Positions 34,335-46,949 of a stretch of DNA of 64,000 nucleotides are shown here, in pieces. Numbering within the stretch: the first letter of the stretch is position 1; every line of letters starts with the position of its first letter. The notes beneath the pieces were generated by a model. The model searched no databases and had not been told where the DNA came from. It worked only from the letters and a program-made list of their open reading frames with translations. The position numbers and the translations under genes were made by a program. Source of the stretch: Epiperipatus broadwayi (Eukaryota > Onychophora > Udeonychophora > Euonychophora > Peripatidae); NCBI GenBank assembly GCA_028023455.1, contig JAQFVV010000519.1, forward strand, positions 92,501-156,500. Reading direction: 5' to 3'.

Positions 34335-37300
34335 TGAAATATAGCTGCTCTAGTGACATTTTATGAAGTATTTTATCTGTATATCTTGAACATTTATATA
34401 AAATTATCCTTTACTTCTTTTATGACACGGAGATGTATTAGCTGGTTTTTTAAACATCAGCATTAATTTTTGGATCTGACTGCTTTTTTAGGCATTTTTG
34501 AGTCATGTAAGTTTTGGTCATCAAGCTTCACATGGAAGATACATTTCTTTTAAATAAATATATCATACGGATTTTTGAAACTGAAGTATTAATAAATACT
34601 TTAGTAACAATCAGTTAAATATGGCTTATGATGGAAAAAAGTGATTAATCAGTGATTATTCTTCTCTTCCATATGGATCATGACAACATAGCTTCAATAG
34701 TTTATTGCACATTAATGCAAAGCAATATGGAATAAACAGCTGTCTTCTAGAATTGCAATAATAGTAAAAAATTAATTGCTAGTTTTTTATTACCACTTGA
34801 TTTATACCCAACCAATATTGTTAAAGAGCATGGTTATAAAAGGGTATATATATCATCAACTAAAGAATATATGTATGATTTTTGTATCAATACAACAATG
34901 TGTATTTTTAAAAGACCAAGTTTGCAGTCTCCAAAACATGTTGTTAATATAAGTTTTAGTACATTATATTACATTTTTATAAACAAAAGAAGAGAAACAA
35001 ATATGTTGACTTTTTCTTTTTTTATACTTTCTTAATATAAGAAGAAAAAATCACAGCATATTTATATATTATAATTATAACTTCTAAAATGTTATTAATT
35101 CTCAAAGTTTAATCTTATTTTTAGTTTTGCCATCCACTTTCATTATGAAATGTGAGAAATTTTATTTAAAACTTACTTCAGGAAAGGCAAACTAGAAAAT
35201 ATTTAAATTTAAATATTTAAAAAAAAAACTGCCAATTATTTTGTGTATTGAGACTACTTTTTTAATCGTTTATATTATAATTTTTTGTTCTTTTACATAT
35301 CATGAAGTAAATATTTAATAGCATTAATAATATGCATGAAATATTTTTTTAACTTTAAAGCAGTTTACATTTTTTTTTATTTTCAAGTGACACATGCACA
35401 TACATAAGTGGCAGTTTAGTTAGTTGATATGTGTTATTATTAAATACATTTTTTCTGCATTGTAATTCGACCATTGTTATAGCTGATATATATATTGTGC
35501 CCTTTTCTATAGGTCAATGATGGTTATAAGTGGTCAATTACTAAAAAATTTTAAAATTAATATTATATAGTATTTAATATTATAAATTATAAATAAGCAA
35601 TAAAAGGTTAATATAATATATTTAATAATAAGTATTGTGAGGGTGAGAATTGTATCTAGTTCTATATTTTTCTAAATTATTTTTCAAAATATTTTATATA
35701 ATCATTTTAAAAAATATAAGTAGCAAATTTATTAAGACAGATAAAACTAGACTAAACACCGGAAATGTCTACGTGACTGTCTGGAATATTCTATGTATAA
35801 GCACTAGTTGAAATTAATACTAATAATTAAAATATTTAAATAGTATATAATAGAGCTGGATGGAATTGTCACACATCATAATAAAAAAATAAGTATTATA
35901 CATTTTATTAATTATTGTTTTGAAATTATTTTAAAAGATAGTTAAATTGTAATAGATAAAAATTAATTTAAAAAATAATAATAGGTTAATATTTAAGTCT
36001 ATTACGTCACAATTTTAAAACTTTAGAAATTGTTTATAAACCAAAGTAGGAAGTGACCAATAAAAAGATAGATCTTGGCAGACAACAAAAATCGTGCCAA
36101 TTAATTGTATAAATGAGGTGAACAAAAATGTGTTGACTCCAGAGCAGAGGTAAAATTTTAAGCTCTTTAAAATTTATTTCTTTCTTCAATTTATTAGTCA
36201 ATTTTATTATAACTTTAATAATATCTTTGAAAGAAACTAACTGACAATTTAAAATCTTCCGAAGAGAATCTAAGAATAAAATTTTAAAAAAAGTTCTCAT
36301 AATAATGTTTCACTAACTTGACAGTAACCTGCCAGTGGATTCTATCAAAATATAATCTGAATTTTCAATAAAAAATGGATATATTCTTAAGACCAAGTTA
36401 TAAATTTTATAATATTCCAAAAATGTTAATGTCGTTCGTTGATATAGTTGATATAGCGTATTACTATGAAAACTGCTTTTGTGCGTATAAAATTAATGAA
36501 AGGACATTGTGCGCAAAGTTAATGAATATAATGGAAAATAAAAATAAGTATTATTCGTATAAGAATAAATGGAAAAAAAAGAATTATTATTGAAATTTTT
36601 TGAATTGCTTTCTTTAAGATGATTTGAGCAAATACTCTAGAAATAGTTAAAGATCGAAAATGTTGTATATAAAATAATAATGAATGAAAATGAAATTTAC
36701 CAAGGAAAATACTTGCCTAAAGAAGAAAAAATATTTTACAGAGAAATAAATATAAAAATTGGATCCATGGAGAACGCAATTGCTACCGTAATGATTAAAT
36801 AATTGTAGTTCAGCTAGAAATAAAGATGCATCAACGTGCCGAGGTAATATTCGCCCGAACATAAAAAGCTTCTTGGGATAACTAAATAAATGTTTTCTAA
36901 TAATTTTGAATTAAACATTAAAACAAAAGATCGTCTAAACAGTTTGTCAAATGAATTAATTTATTTAAAACTTTAATAAGCAGAAAGGAGAACATTTGGA
37001 TAAAAGAAGAAATAATAAATATTATGGGACTAACCAAGATTTACCGCCAGAAAAAATATGTGATTATGGTTTAAATTATTTTCTTTATTAATCTAAGTTA
37101 AACATTAAGTTTTAGATAGTGATAGGGAAACAAATACATTAATTCGCAATATAACATTATATAAAATAATATGTTTTGATTTTGAATGTTCAAATAAAAT
37201 TGTATGTGTGTGGAAATTTTGTATATTTGCGATGCTCGAGGAGAAAGAAACCTACTACAAATTCTAATAGGAAGGTAAAGATTATTTTGGTACATTTTAT

Positions 37301-39295
37301 AGTTATTAATGATATAATGTATGTTTTATTTATTTAGATCAGCTATGAATCGAATGAATGTAGTGCAAAAGTTTTATTGTTATAATTATTGTAAAATGCA
37401 TTTTGAAAAACAACACTCTAAAACACTTTGAGATGTGATTAGATTTTTTTAAAAATATGCATACGATAATTATTTAATGTGTTATTAATATAGTTCAATA
37501 TAACCGATGGTTATGTCATATTTTCTGTTAATTTTTCCGATTGGGATATTTAAGTGGTATTTCAACAAAATGTAGATGTCGACCCTACAGTGTAATAAAG
37601 CAAGACAAATTGTTCTTATGGAATAGGGAAATGTTTTATATTAGTGAATTTTGTTTATTGTTTTAAAAGGTAGTTAGTTTTATTGATGTTGGATACAGTA
37701 AAAATCTTGAGAGATAGTTTGGGTAGTGACTTGGTAGTACGTGGAGATTCGGAAACCAAGAGGATGTATTAAAAAACTAGGATGCTACAGGGAATGAAAT
37801 AATAAGTAGTTTTAGATGGTAATCAGCGTAGTTAACAAAGCCCTACAACTGTTACACATGTTGTCATGGACAGTGTTATTTTTATCTTTCTTGTGAATCT
37901 TATTAGATGTTTGGTAAAGCTGAGTAAATAGCTGCCACATCACGCTTATCTCCAGGGTTATTAGACAATGAATGTCGGACCTATTCACACTGTTCCATAC
38001 ATTTTGAAGTATATATTTTGATAAGTTATCTATCTATCTTCCCAATATCCTATACATCTTTCGCTATCTTTATCTGTATTTCTTGCAACTACATCGTTAT
38101 TTGATGTCTATTGAAAAGAAACAATAGATATTTTAGAATGTATATCATGTTGTTATTTGAAATAAGAATAGTTAAGTATTAACAAAGAGTAGATTATGAT
38201 TATTGAAAGAGAGATGCAGATATCCTAAGAAAGAAAGGAGTCAGAGGATTATTTTAATTTTTAAAGAAATGAACTATAATTTTATAAAATATATCCAAAT
38301 AGAAATATACAAAAATATTAAAAATGATTTAACATTTTCTTATTGTTTGATTATATTTAAAAATATAAGTATTGCATATTTAAAGAATATAATGACATTC
38401 AATAATTATAATATATGTGAAACTGAAACAGGAGATAATTAAACCAGTGTTATAGCATTATACATGAGTATGACTTACGGAATAAATGTATTAGAGTTTA
38501 CGAGCATTACAGAACAAACGTTATAGGTAGTAATAATATTTAACAATATGCAGAGTGACTTATATAGAGTTACAAGAAAATGTAATTTTTTTTAGAGAAA
38601 AAAACCATATTGATTGTAAATTTATAATGTTATCAATGGTGTTTATCCACATATATAATTTATAATACGGTAACTTTAATATGAAAAGGTAAAGAATAGT
38701 ATTACCCATAAAATAGTTAAAATAAGTAATATAATAAACCTAATGAGAAATAAATAAATAACTTATAAAAGGTATAATAATTTTAAATTAACTATAAAAG
38801 AAATCTAAAATGTATAATTCAACTATTGTAGCGTAAAGAAAAATGAGGATATCCCTTGTAAATAAATGTAAATAGATTTGTTTGTTTTATCTTAATTTTG
38901 ATTGTTGTTAATAAAATTCTAAAACTTGTTTATTAAAACTTGTGTCTGAGTTTTGTTTTCTCTACATCATTGCATGAATTCATAGGATATGTTTACCGTC
39001 ATTAAACTAAGTATATAATTGTTTGCACAAAATATAAATAAAGAAGTATATTTAATCTTAAATATTTATTGATGTTTTTGTAATGGAATAATTATAAAAT
39101 TGCATTGTGTTAATGGTCATAAATCCATTGTCATAATAATTTGCTAAATTGTATGTTATTGGTTGCCACTTGCTTCATTTATCAGATTATCTAAACACTG
39201 CCACTTACTAATTTATTTTATTACGTAAAGATAAAAAAAGGAAGATATTAGATTATTAACTAATTTGTTACGGTTATAAATTTGCGATAAAAGAA
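34335..39295. other. About 5 kb without recognised genes or elements
   Basis: Several short open frames (for example 36034-36300 minus, 36375-36593 plus, 38203-38442 plus) have AT-driven composition and no motifs. I found no TA arrays, inverted repeats or transposon proteins, so this is the quietest part of the window. Confidence 0.45.
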
Positions 39296-39299
39296 AAGC

Positions 39300-39830
39300 T
39301 GTACTAGTTAGATTAAACAATGAAGATTGTGATTATTATTATTATTGTTTTATTATTAATCTAATTTCAGAGTAGTAAATTATGACACAAAATCCCTTAT
39401 CATATTTTGCTACCTTATTTCAATTTAACCTTGAATAAATTTAAGAACCTGAGATTATTTCCTTTGAGCTAGATAATTACTATTATTGTTATTATAGATA
39501 AAAGATTAATACTTTAATTGTTAAATGAGTTTAGTGATTAGAAGTTGCAGAAGTCATAAGAATACTATGTAGTTATTATATGTAATAGTAAGATAAGGGG
39601 GGATAGAGTTCTTATGCCATTGAGGTAGTATCCTAGGGGATATTATCTCAATGTAATCTACTTTGTCACCCTTTATTTCCACTTCTAGTCTCATGAATTC
39701 TGGAATAGTTATTTGAGTTAGTTTAAAACAGAACCTAAGATAATTTTTAAGAAACCTGAGCTAGTAAAGCATTAATTGAATATCTCATTAATTATTAGAG
39801 CTAGAACCCGGTTACGCGATTTTCACTATG
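39300..39830 (+). repeat. Dispersed repeat, forward copy (inverted copy at 63490-64000)
   Basis: Shared landmarks include CTTATGCCATTGAGGTAGTA, TCCTA.GGGATATT, CTCAATGTAA, CTTGTCACC-like, CCACTTC.AGTCTCATGAA and GAACCTGAGATT. They are in the same order as the reverse complement of the last 500 bases of the window. Divergence is considerable. Function is unknown, and no protein motif is seen. Confidence 0.7.
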
Positions 39831-39849
39831 TTATATTTATTTGGGGGGA

Positions 39850-39960
39850 AGTGGAGTACACATATACACGTAATTACACGTAGGGTGAGAGGGTAGATTG
39901 TGGTATAACATGGTGGGCTCGAGGTGTACATGGTTACACACTGAGTGAGAGGGCAGAATA
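39850..39960 (+). repeat. Local direct repeat of about 55 bp
   Basis: GGTGAGAGGGTAGATTGTGG and GAGTGAGAGGGCAGAATA, each preceded by GTACAC/TACAC-type words, form two imperfect tandem units just before a TA run. Confidence 0.5.
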
Positions 39961-40498
39961 TATATATATATATAATGCTTATTTTTAAGTCTAGAAAAAA
40001 AAGTTATGTTTGTTATTAAATTTGTTTTACAAGAAAAAACTTATTTGTTAATTAATTATTTATATTTTGTTCACATATGTGTTAATAATATGATTTATAT
40101 ATTTTTTTCAGAATATTTATTTTGAATAACATTCCAAATTTAAAATAAATGCTTGAAAAAAAAAGCTTTTTATAACATAGACTTTAATTAATAAAGGTTG
40201 AATGATAATAGCCATGTATGTGAATTTATGTAAAAATATTATATAAAAAACTAAATACCAAAAGCTTATTACATTCATTTTACAAGAATAAAATAATTTA
40301 TATTTTATTATTCTCTGGAAATTCTAAAACAGCAATTTTAAATGTGTGTATGGATATACCAAAAACTATATAAAGGAACATTAATTAACCTATTCTAGAA
40401 TCTCCAGACAAGAAAAAAGAGGAAAAAATAATATAAAATAAAATTTACTTACTTGCAATGTAAATCTTAAGGTGATACCATCAATCATATTTCCCAAA

Positions 40499-40604
<106 letters not shown>

Positions 40605-40851
40605 GTATTTTTATATTTGACTATTTCCATCATCTAATATGTGTGTTGAATGTCTTTAGAAAAGTTTAATTTTTAGTTAAATATTCCAAATGCATTCAAC
40701 TTTTAGTAATATCACAGCAAACAGGTTAGTATATGCACCAACTGTTAGTAATATCACAGCAAACAAATGTTAATAATATCACAGCAAACAGGTTAGTATA
40801 TGCACTAACTGTTAGTAATATCACAGCAAACAGGTTAGTATACGCACAACG

Positions 40852-40884
40852 TTTCGAGAGGTATTTTTCTCCCCTCTTCATCAG
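40852..40884 (-). ncRNA. Hammerhead-core-like motif, left PLE repeat
   Basis: On the minus strand an exact CTGATGA is followed by AGAGG...CCTCT and CGAAAC, the best match in the window to the hammerhead core. Just downstream ACG-TTGTG-CGT could form a three-pair stem III ending in a GTA cleavage triplet. A stem I closing the junction was not found, so the fold is incomplete as read. Confidence 0.45.
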
Positions 40885-40918
40885 GTGTTGCTGGCCTGAC
40901 CAGTGACAGTACTATCAT

Positions 40919-40996
40919 GGGATTCGAACCTGGGTCCTTAGATTCTTGATTATTGAAATTTAAGGTAACGCTCTAACCAATTGAGCCATCCTGCCA
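40919..40996 (-). promoter_or_regulatory. tRNA-like sequence with Pol III A and B boxes, left repeat
   Basis: On the minus strand TGGCTCAATTGG (A box) and GGTTCGAATCC (B box) flank a CCTTA...TAAGG anticodon-like stem with an oversized loop of about 20 nt. It is a copy of the right-arm version. It could act as an internal Pol III promoter for the repeat. Confidence 0.5.
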
Positions 40997-41142
40997 AAGG
41001 CAACAGTATGTAGTAATTTCATATACTTATCTATGAGGTTCCTCCTGATTTCTCCACTTTTTCCTCAGAGCAAAGTTGATTAGTGATTTCCATACATTAT
41101 GTATAGTCACACTAGGTTGGCTTATGGGATTTTTTGCCATTG

Positions 41143-43400
41143 TCATGTGAGCAGCTTCTTTAAATTTTCTTCTTTGTACCTTTTTTCTTTATCCAATATT
41201 TTTGTATTTTCCCAATTGAACGTATGTTCATTGGTCCATACATGGTCTGCTACCTTAGACACATCTGTTTTCTCTCTTCTAATCATCAGTTTATGTTCTT
41301 GCAAGCGCTTTTGAATGGGACAGCTGGTCTCACCAATATATGTTCTTCCACATTCACATGGTATTTCATAGATGCAGTTTTTTCTTTGCAGCATTTCAAG
41401 TTTAGGCTTTGTAGATGTTAGAATTCCTCAGGTATGGCTCTGAAAAGCTGTTCTGATGTTATACTGATTGCAGATTTTCCTTAATTTGTCTGCTATTTTT
41501 GGAATGTATGGATACACTACAGTACCAATAATTGTCTTTTCTCTTGATGGTTCTTTTTGTTGTCTGTTTAATGTTTTCTTAATAACAGCTGATGGATAAC
41601 CATTTTTCTTAAGAGTTTGTTCTATATAGATCTTTTCTTTTTCCAAATCACCAGTTTCTGAACAAACTTCTTTTGCTCTGTTCCACAGTGATAGTATAAC
41701 TCCATGTTTTGTGTTTCTGGTGTGATTAGATGTATAGGCTAGGTATTTTTCTGTATGTGTAGGTTTTCGGTAAACTAGTTTTGATTTTGCCATGAGGGAG
41801 TCTTGTCACAAGAACATCTAAGAATGCCAATTTTTGTTCTTGTTCTGGTTCTATTGTAAATTTAATTGAAGGGGATATGTTGTTGATGTGTGTCCAGAAA
41901 GTTTGTAGCAATGCTTCACCATGTGGCCATACAACAAATGTATCATCCACATAGTGAAGCCAAACTTTAGATGGATAAGGAGTAGTTTTTATGGCTGTGG
42001 TTTCAAGTTCTTCCATGTAAATATTGCTAATCAGGGGAGACAATGGTGAGCCCATAGCCATTCCTTGATTTTGTTGGAAGAACTCTGTGTTATATTTAAA
42101 GTAGGTTGTTTTTATACAGAAAGTTAATAGTTCCATTATGCTATCAATAGGAAGAGCTGTTCTGGTTTGTAAACTGTTATCATCATTTAACCTTTTTCTT
42201 ACAATAGACAATGCTTCTTCACATGGTACATTTGTGAATAAAATTTCCACATCAAAGCATACCAGTAAGTCAGTTCTTTCAATTTTCATGTTCTTGATTA
42301 ATTCTACAAAGTGTCTAGAATCCCTGACAAATGATTGGGTCTTGCATGCCAAAGGACTTAGAACTTTGAGAAGAAATCTTGCCAAATTCTGGCAAGGTGA
42401 ATCTCTCGAACTAACAATAGGTCGTAATGGAACATGATCCTTATGGATTTTAGGGAGACCATAAAGATGAGGAATTTTGCTGAAATATGATGTTATTTTA
42501 CTCTTTTCTGAATCAGTGAAGTACTTGCGATGCTTTCTGAGTAATGCTTGTAACTTTATTTCTGTACTTGGTATCGGATCTTTTGCCACTTTTCTATATT
42601 GGCCAGCTGTGAGGAGTTCTTGTATTTTGTTGTCGTAATCAGTTGTATCCATTACAACTGTTGCATTACCTTTGTCAACATGGAGAATAATTATAGATTT
42701 ATCTGCTTTGAGAGATTTAATTGCTTTCCTCTCCCCATAGGATATGTTTGACTGCAATTTTTGTTGCTTGTCAAGTGTTCTTTTTATTCCCCAGCGCAAT
42801 TCTGCTGCTTCTTCTAAAGGCAATTTTTGAATGACTTCCTCATTGGCTGCCATTATATCTAATAAGGGGATATTAGATGTTGTTACAGCAAAGTTTAATC
42901 TTCTTTCAAGAACAGAAATTTCAGTATCTGTTAGATTTAGAACTTAGATTTTTAAAAGATGAAGCTGTTACATTGATTGGTACATTATGATTTTTGATAT
43001 GCCCATGTAGGTTAGCAAGTTTCTTCTTTTGACATTCTTTTATTTTTCCATGTAATATAGAATATGATTTTCTTACTGCTTGAAAAACTCTCATGTAGTC
43101 ATCGTCAGTAAGTTTATTTTTTAGAAGACATTCTACAGTATTAATTGAATGCATTGTTTGATACTTAGAAAACCTTTGAGCATTTATTCTTTCTCTTAAC
43201 AGAGCTTCACTTGCTCTCTGAGTAATTTTATCAGCTCTCTGAGAGTGAATTGGAGGTTTTAGTTGCAAACCTTTAGGAATTATCCCTTCCCATTTACATT
43301 TACATAGGAAAGTTAAATGATTTTCTACTTTGGCCAGCTTTAGACATAGTTTTTCATAATGTCTAAAGTTTAATATAGTATCGGGTCCATACCGAATACT
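41143..43400 (-). pseudogene. Penelope-like element polyprotein (near full length, frameshifted)
   Basis: On the minus strand the N-terminal region (43400-42921) gives EGIIPKGLQLKPPIHS and RASEALLRERINAQ, the conserved PLE start block. The next frame (42853-41726, 375 codons) has ILHVDKGNATVVMD (the ADKGG-type motif), HLYGLPKIHKDHVPLRPIVS, LLVCFDVEILFTNVP (motif A), QGMAMGSPLSPLISNIYMEE and WLHYVDDTFVVWPHGE (YVDD). Then 41793-41428 covers the connector. 41394-41143 carries IYEIPCECGRTYIGETSC, QKRLQEHK and a DHVWTNEHTFNW segment, the GIY-YIG nuclease. Two frame changes and one in-frame stop break it. Because all domains and both terminal repeats survive, it is the structurally most complete PLE here. 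Confidence 0.9.
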
Positions 43401-43611
43401 TATTTTTTTTCTGTGTTCTAGCTGTATTTTTATATTGGACTATTTAAAGAAGCTGCTCACATGACAATGGCAAAAAATCCCATAAGCCAACCTAGTGTGA
43501 CTATATATAATGTATGGAAATCACTAATCAACTTTGCTCTGAGGAAAAAGTGGAGAAATCAGGAGGAACCTCATAGATAAGTATATGAAATTACTACATA
43601 CTGTTGCCTTT

Positions 43612-43690
43612 GGCAGGTTGGCTCAGTTGGTTAGAGTGTTACCTTAAATTTCAATAATCAAGAATCTAAGGACCCAGGTTCGAATCCCAT
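43612..43690 (+). promoter_or_regulatory. tRNA-like sequence with Pol III A and B boxes, right repeat
   Basis: TGGCTCAGTTGG (43619-43630) matches the A-box consensus and GGTTCGAATCC (43678-43688) matches the B box perfectly, 47 bp apart. CCTTA and TAAGG form an anticodon-like stem with a 20-nt loop, too long for a normal tRNA. Acceptor strands do not pair, so it is not a tRNA gene. It looks like a Pol III promoter remnant or a captured SINE head. Confidence 0.55.
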
Positions 43691-43722
43691 GCTAGTACTG
43701 TCACTGGTCAGGCCAGCAACAC

Positions 43723-43755
43723 CTGAAGAAGAGGGGAGAAAAATATCTCTCAAAA
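43723..43755 (+). ncRNA. Hammerhead-core-like motif, right PLE repeat (mutated)
   Basis: CTGAAGA, AGAGG...TCTCT, CAAAAC. This is the same motif as in the left arm, with single changes in both the heptamer and the GAAAC block that would be expected to destroy activity. Confidence 0.4.
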
Positions 43756-44009
43756 CATTGTGTGTATACTAACCTGTTTGCTATGATATTACTAACAGTT
43801 AGTGCATATACTAACCTGTTTGCTTTGATATTATTAACATTTGTTTGCTGTGATATTACTAACAGTTGGTGCATATACTAACCTGTTTGCTGTGATATTA
43901 CTAACAGTTGAATGCATTTGGAATATTTAACTAAAAATTAAACTTTTCTAAAGACATTCAACACACATATTAGATGATGGAAATAGTCCAATATAAAAAT
44001 ACAGCTAGA

Positions 44010-44086
44010 ACACCATCATCACAAACCTTCAGAAAAACACAATATATATATATATCATATACATTACTTTCAAAAGTATAATTAAA

Positions 44087-44124
<38 letters not shown>

Positions 44125-46580
44125 TTTAATTAACAGAAAGCATTGATAAAACTAAAGTAAGATGTAGTCAAATATGATTTTTTCAATTATTGCCTATACG
44201 TTTGATGAGTCATGGTTTGACATGCATTTATAAGGTCACAGCATTTTCTTTGGTGAATCCTGTTTATAAACATTATTTCAACATTTTAATAATGTTATAG
44301 TTCTTAAAAATTATCTTTATAAAGTTATGAAAAAAATGTATTACATTAGAAAATAAATCATTTTGACCATGACTATACCAGAATTCCTGTTGAGAGATTG
44401 TTCTTGCTTAGAAGAGCTAAATGAAACTTTCTTAAAAAGTTGGTTCATCCTACAAGTTATAGAAATAATTGATATAGTAAAAAAAAATCACTCACCGGAG
44501 CCTATTCATCCATTAATCTTGTTGAACCTGACTGATGATGGCATCTAAAATAAAGAACTTTGATACAAGAACTTTAAAGAAAGAAACTTTCTCAGAAAAA
44601 ATACAATTTCAATTACATATTTTTTATGCATGCTTATTTTCTTTTGTTTTAGAGCTTTTAAAGATAATATGTTTATTGGTCAGGTAAAACAATTTTAATA
44701 ATAGTATTTTATTTATGAAGTTATGTGCACAGATATCACAATGCATGTGTGTATGAATGTTTAGATAGTTAGCACACATATTGTTTTTGTTTCACCTGCT
44801 GAGAATAAACTAAAGGTTGTCATCATTGTATATAAGCGTAAATAATTGGGATTATAATATCCTTTTGTTTTTCGTAATTATCCAAAATTTATTCAAGTTT
44901 CATAAAACCTTTAATATAAAAAACAACATTTATTAATAACACAGTCTGTAACAGTTTGCTTTTTAAATGTTATAAGTTGTTCAGACTCATTTAAACTATT
45001 AATGTCATTTTCTTGGTAATATTATTTATTAGTGATGTAAATAAAATTGGCTGATTTTTCACATAATACATTTGTATTAATTATTTTTATTTATTTACTC
45101 ATCTCACATCAATTTAAGCAAATTATTATCATCATTATTATTTTTTAAACCCTGAGATCATTACTCATTTATTATTTTTCAATTTAATTATATTTAAAGT
45201 TAAAAAAATTAACATTTGAGTTTAAATTGATGTTATTATAGAATATTAATTTTAGTTAATATTTACAAAAAAATGTATAGATTTTATAGGTATTAGTTTT
45301 ATTCAATAAAGTTCAATTAGATTATTAATTGAATCTCAACCTATAAGTTTCTATTATTGAAAATTAGCATCTGAAGACCTTTAGGGCATTTCTTTTGCAC
45401 ACGCATGTGAATATATATATATATTGTAACCAATTGGATTACATTGCACCACTAATATATATATATATAAAGTTGAAAGGAAAATTAAAAATAAACACAG
45501 TCATAAATTTTTGTAGACATTTTTCTACATTTCCTAAAATAAAACAGTAATAAATAAAGGCTTAAATACTCTAATTTTGAAATTTGAAAACACCCTATTG
45601 TATTTTTGAAATTTTAATTAATTAAACAAAATTTTTATCTATTAGAAATCCCCTAAGTAAAACATGTATATGTTTTTAAAGGGATTAGTGAGTTAAAAAT
45701 AAAAACTGTTTTTAATCAAGCTGCTGTTATCACTTTAGATGAGTCTATAAAAGGGTTGGTAACAAATTATCCCCAGTCTGGGTAATGATTTTTGAAGAGA
45801 ACAGTCTAGATAGTGATTTTAAAAAGAACAGTTCAGCTTGCAGTTTTGTAAGAGTTGGTCAGAAGAGTTTTTAATATTTTAAGCAGTGACCAACTACGCC
45901 ACCTGCAAAGTTTGGATAATGATTTTGAAGAGGGAAGTATGTTGTTGGCTGTAGCAGAGAGTTGTCAGTCAGTTACCATAAACTGATGTAGCTGTAGGCA
46001 AGATAGTAGACTGTTTTCTTTAGCAGGAGTTTGAATTCACATGGAGAAAATGACACACATTTTATGCTGAAATTCATAGCCAGAAATCTATCAAACCAAG
46101 ACAGCTGATTGCCTGGAATAATCCTAGATAGAGCAGAGACCAAGTAAAAATCAAGATTTTACATGGATTGCATACTTTTACTTGATGACAACAAACATGA
46201 ATTATATTTTTCTAATGTACCAAAAGAACCAGCTTGCTAAATAAATAATTATATAGATGCTGACTAAAGGCAGAGAAGCCCAGATAAACATATATACAGC
46301 CGTGGTGAGTAGAGTTATATATAATAATGAATTGTTAAATAATTTCTTTAGTAAAATTACATTTTAAAAGTGATGCATGAATTTGTACTTTTTATGTTTA
46401 TGGTGGGTGTATAGTTGAGCAGGGCTGCCTGGATGCAGTGTATTCATGATGCTCCAAAGTACAGGCTCAGCACTGTCTAGACCTAAATATTGAGCTCCCA
46501 GAGTTGTCCAGCTGTGTTTATGTAGGTCTCATGAATGTGCCTTGGTCTCATGAATAGACCTCATTTATAGCCCCTAAGAC
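44010..46580. other. No recognised gene; TA hairpin at 44079-44132
   Basis: TAATTAAACACTATATA and its complement flank a TA run at 44079-44132. The open frame at 44363-44548 shows no known domain. Near 45770-45940 the words AATGATTTTTGAAGAG and TAGTGATTTTAAAAAG recur as a loose internal repeat. Small TA runs occur at 45413-45425 and 45455-45470. Confidence 0.5.
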
Positions 46581-46589
46581 TCACAAGAG

Positions 46590-46860
46590 ATGAGTAGGGT
46601 TGGCTCAGTGCCTGATATTTTTTTCTGGATACTACTTGTGGATGATCTGTCTGGGTACTTAGAAGGGGCAGTGCTTAAAAATGAGATATTTCTCACAACA
46701 TCATGGAGCACTGTATACATAGTCCATGCTTGGTTGTCTACTTATCATGGCATGAAGAGCTGCAGTTCATGTATTCACTTTTCCTCTCTTACCTTGCCTA
46801 CTTTATCAGCATTAAGTAATCAAGCAGAAAGACATTTTGGAATTTATATTTTCTTAATTC
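46590..46860 (+). pseudogene. Possible retroelement integrase relic
   Basis: The frame reads LLVDDLSGYLEGAVLKN, then VHAWLSTYHGMK, then SALSNQAERHFGIY. In LTR-element integrases the order is VD..SG..EA..LKN, W...YG.P..., and S.NGQAER.... The spacing is roughly right, but the central SDNG..F block has decayed (about SSCIHFSS). The region is short and divergent, so this is a tentative call. Confidence 0.35.
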
Positions 46861-46949
46861 TACAAAACGATTTTATTTTTCAATTATTAAAAAAAAAAAG
46901 AGAGAAAGACATTTTAAATCAATCAATAATCATCTGTTAAAAATTTAAA

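Larger units (their letters stand above)
43440..44006 (+). repeat. Right inverted terminal repeat (pLTR-like) of PLE
   Basis: It mirrors the left arm and has one more of the CTAACCTGTTTGCTGTGATA tandem units. Its own two ends carry TAGCTGTATTTTTATATTGG in opposite orientations (43432-43451 and 43984-44003), so this repeat is itself bounded by short inverted sequences. Confidence 0.85.

Noticed and set aside
40690-40850. CRISPR-like array from the repeated ATATCACAGCAAACAGGTTA units
   Set aside because: The units are imperfect direct repeats inside a PLE terminal repeat in a eukaryotic context, with no regular unique spacers.
40840-40890. Calling a complete, active hammerhead ribozyme at the 40.9-kb motif
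   Set aside because: The core and a possible stem III are present but I could not find a convincing stem I, and the first stem II pair is mismatched. Kept only as a core-like motif.
42138-42437. 99-codon plus-strand frame
   Set aside because: Antisense shadow of the PLE reverse transcriptase on the minus strand.
44363-44548. 61-codon frame TIPEFLLRDCSCLEELNETF... as a possible host exon
   Set aside because: No recognisable domain and no clear splice borders; length is within chance for this window.
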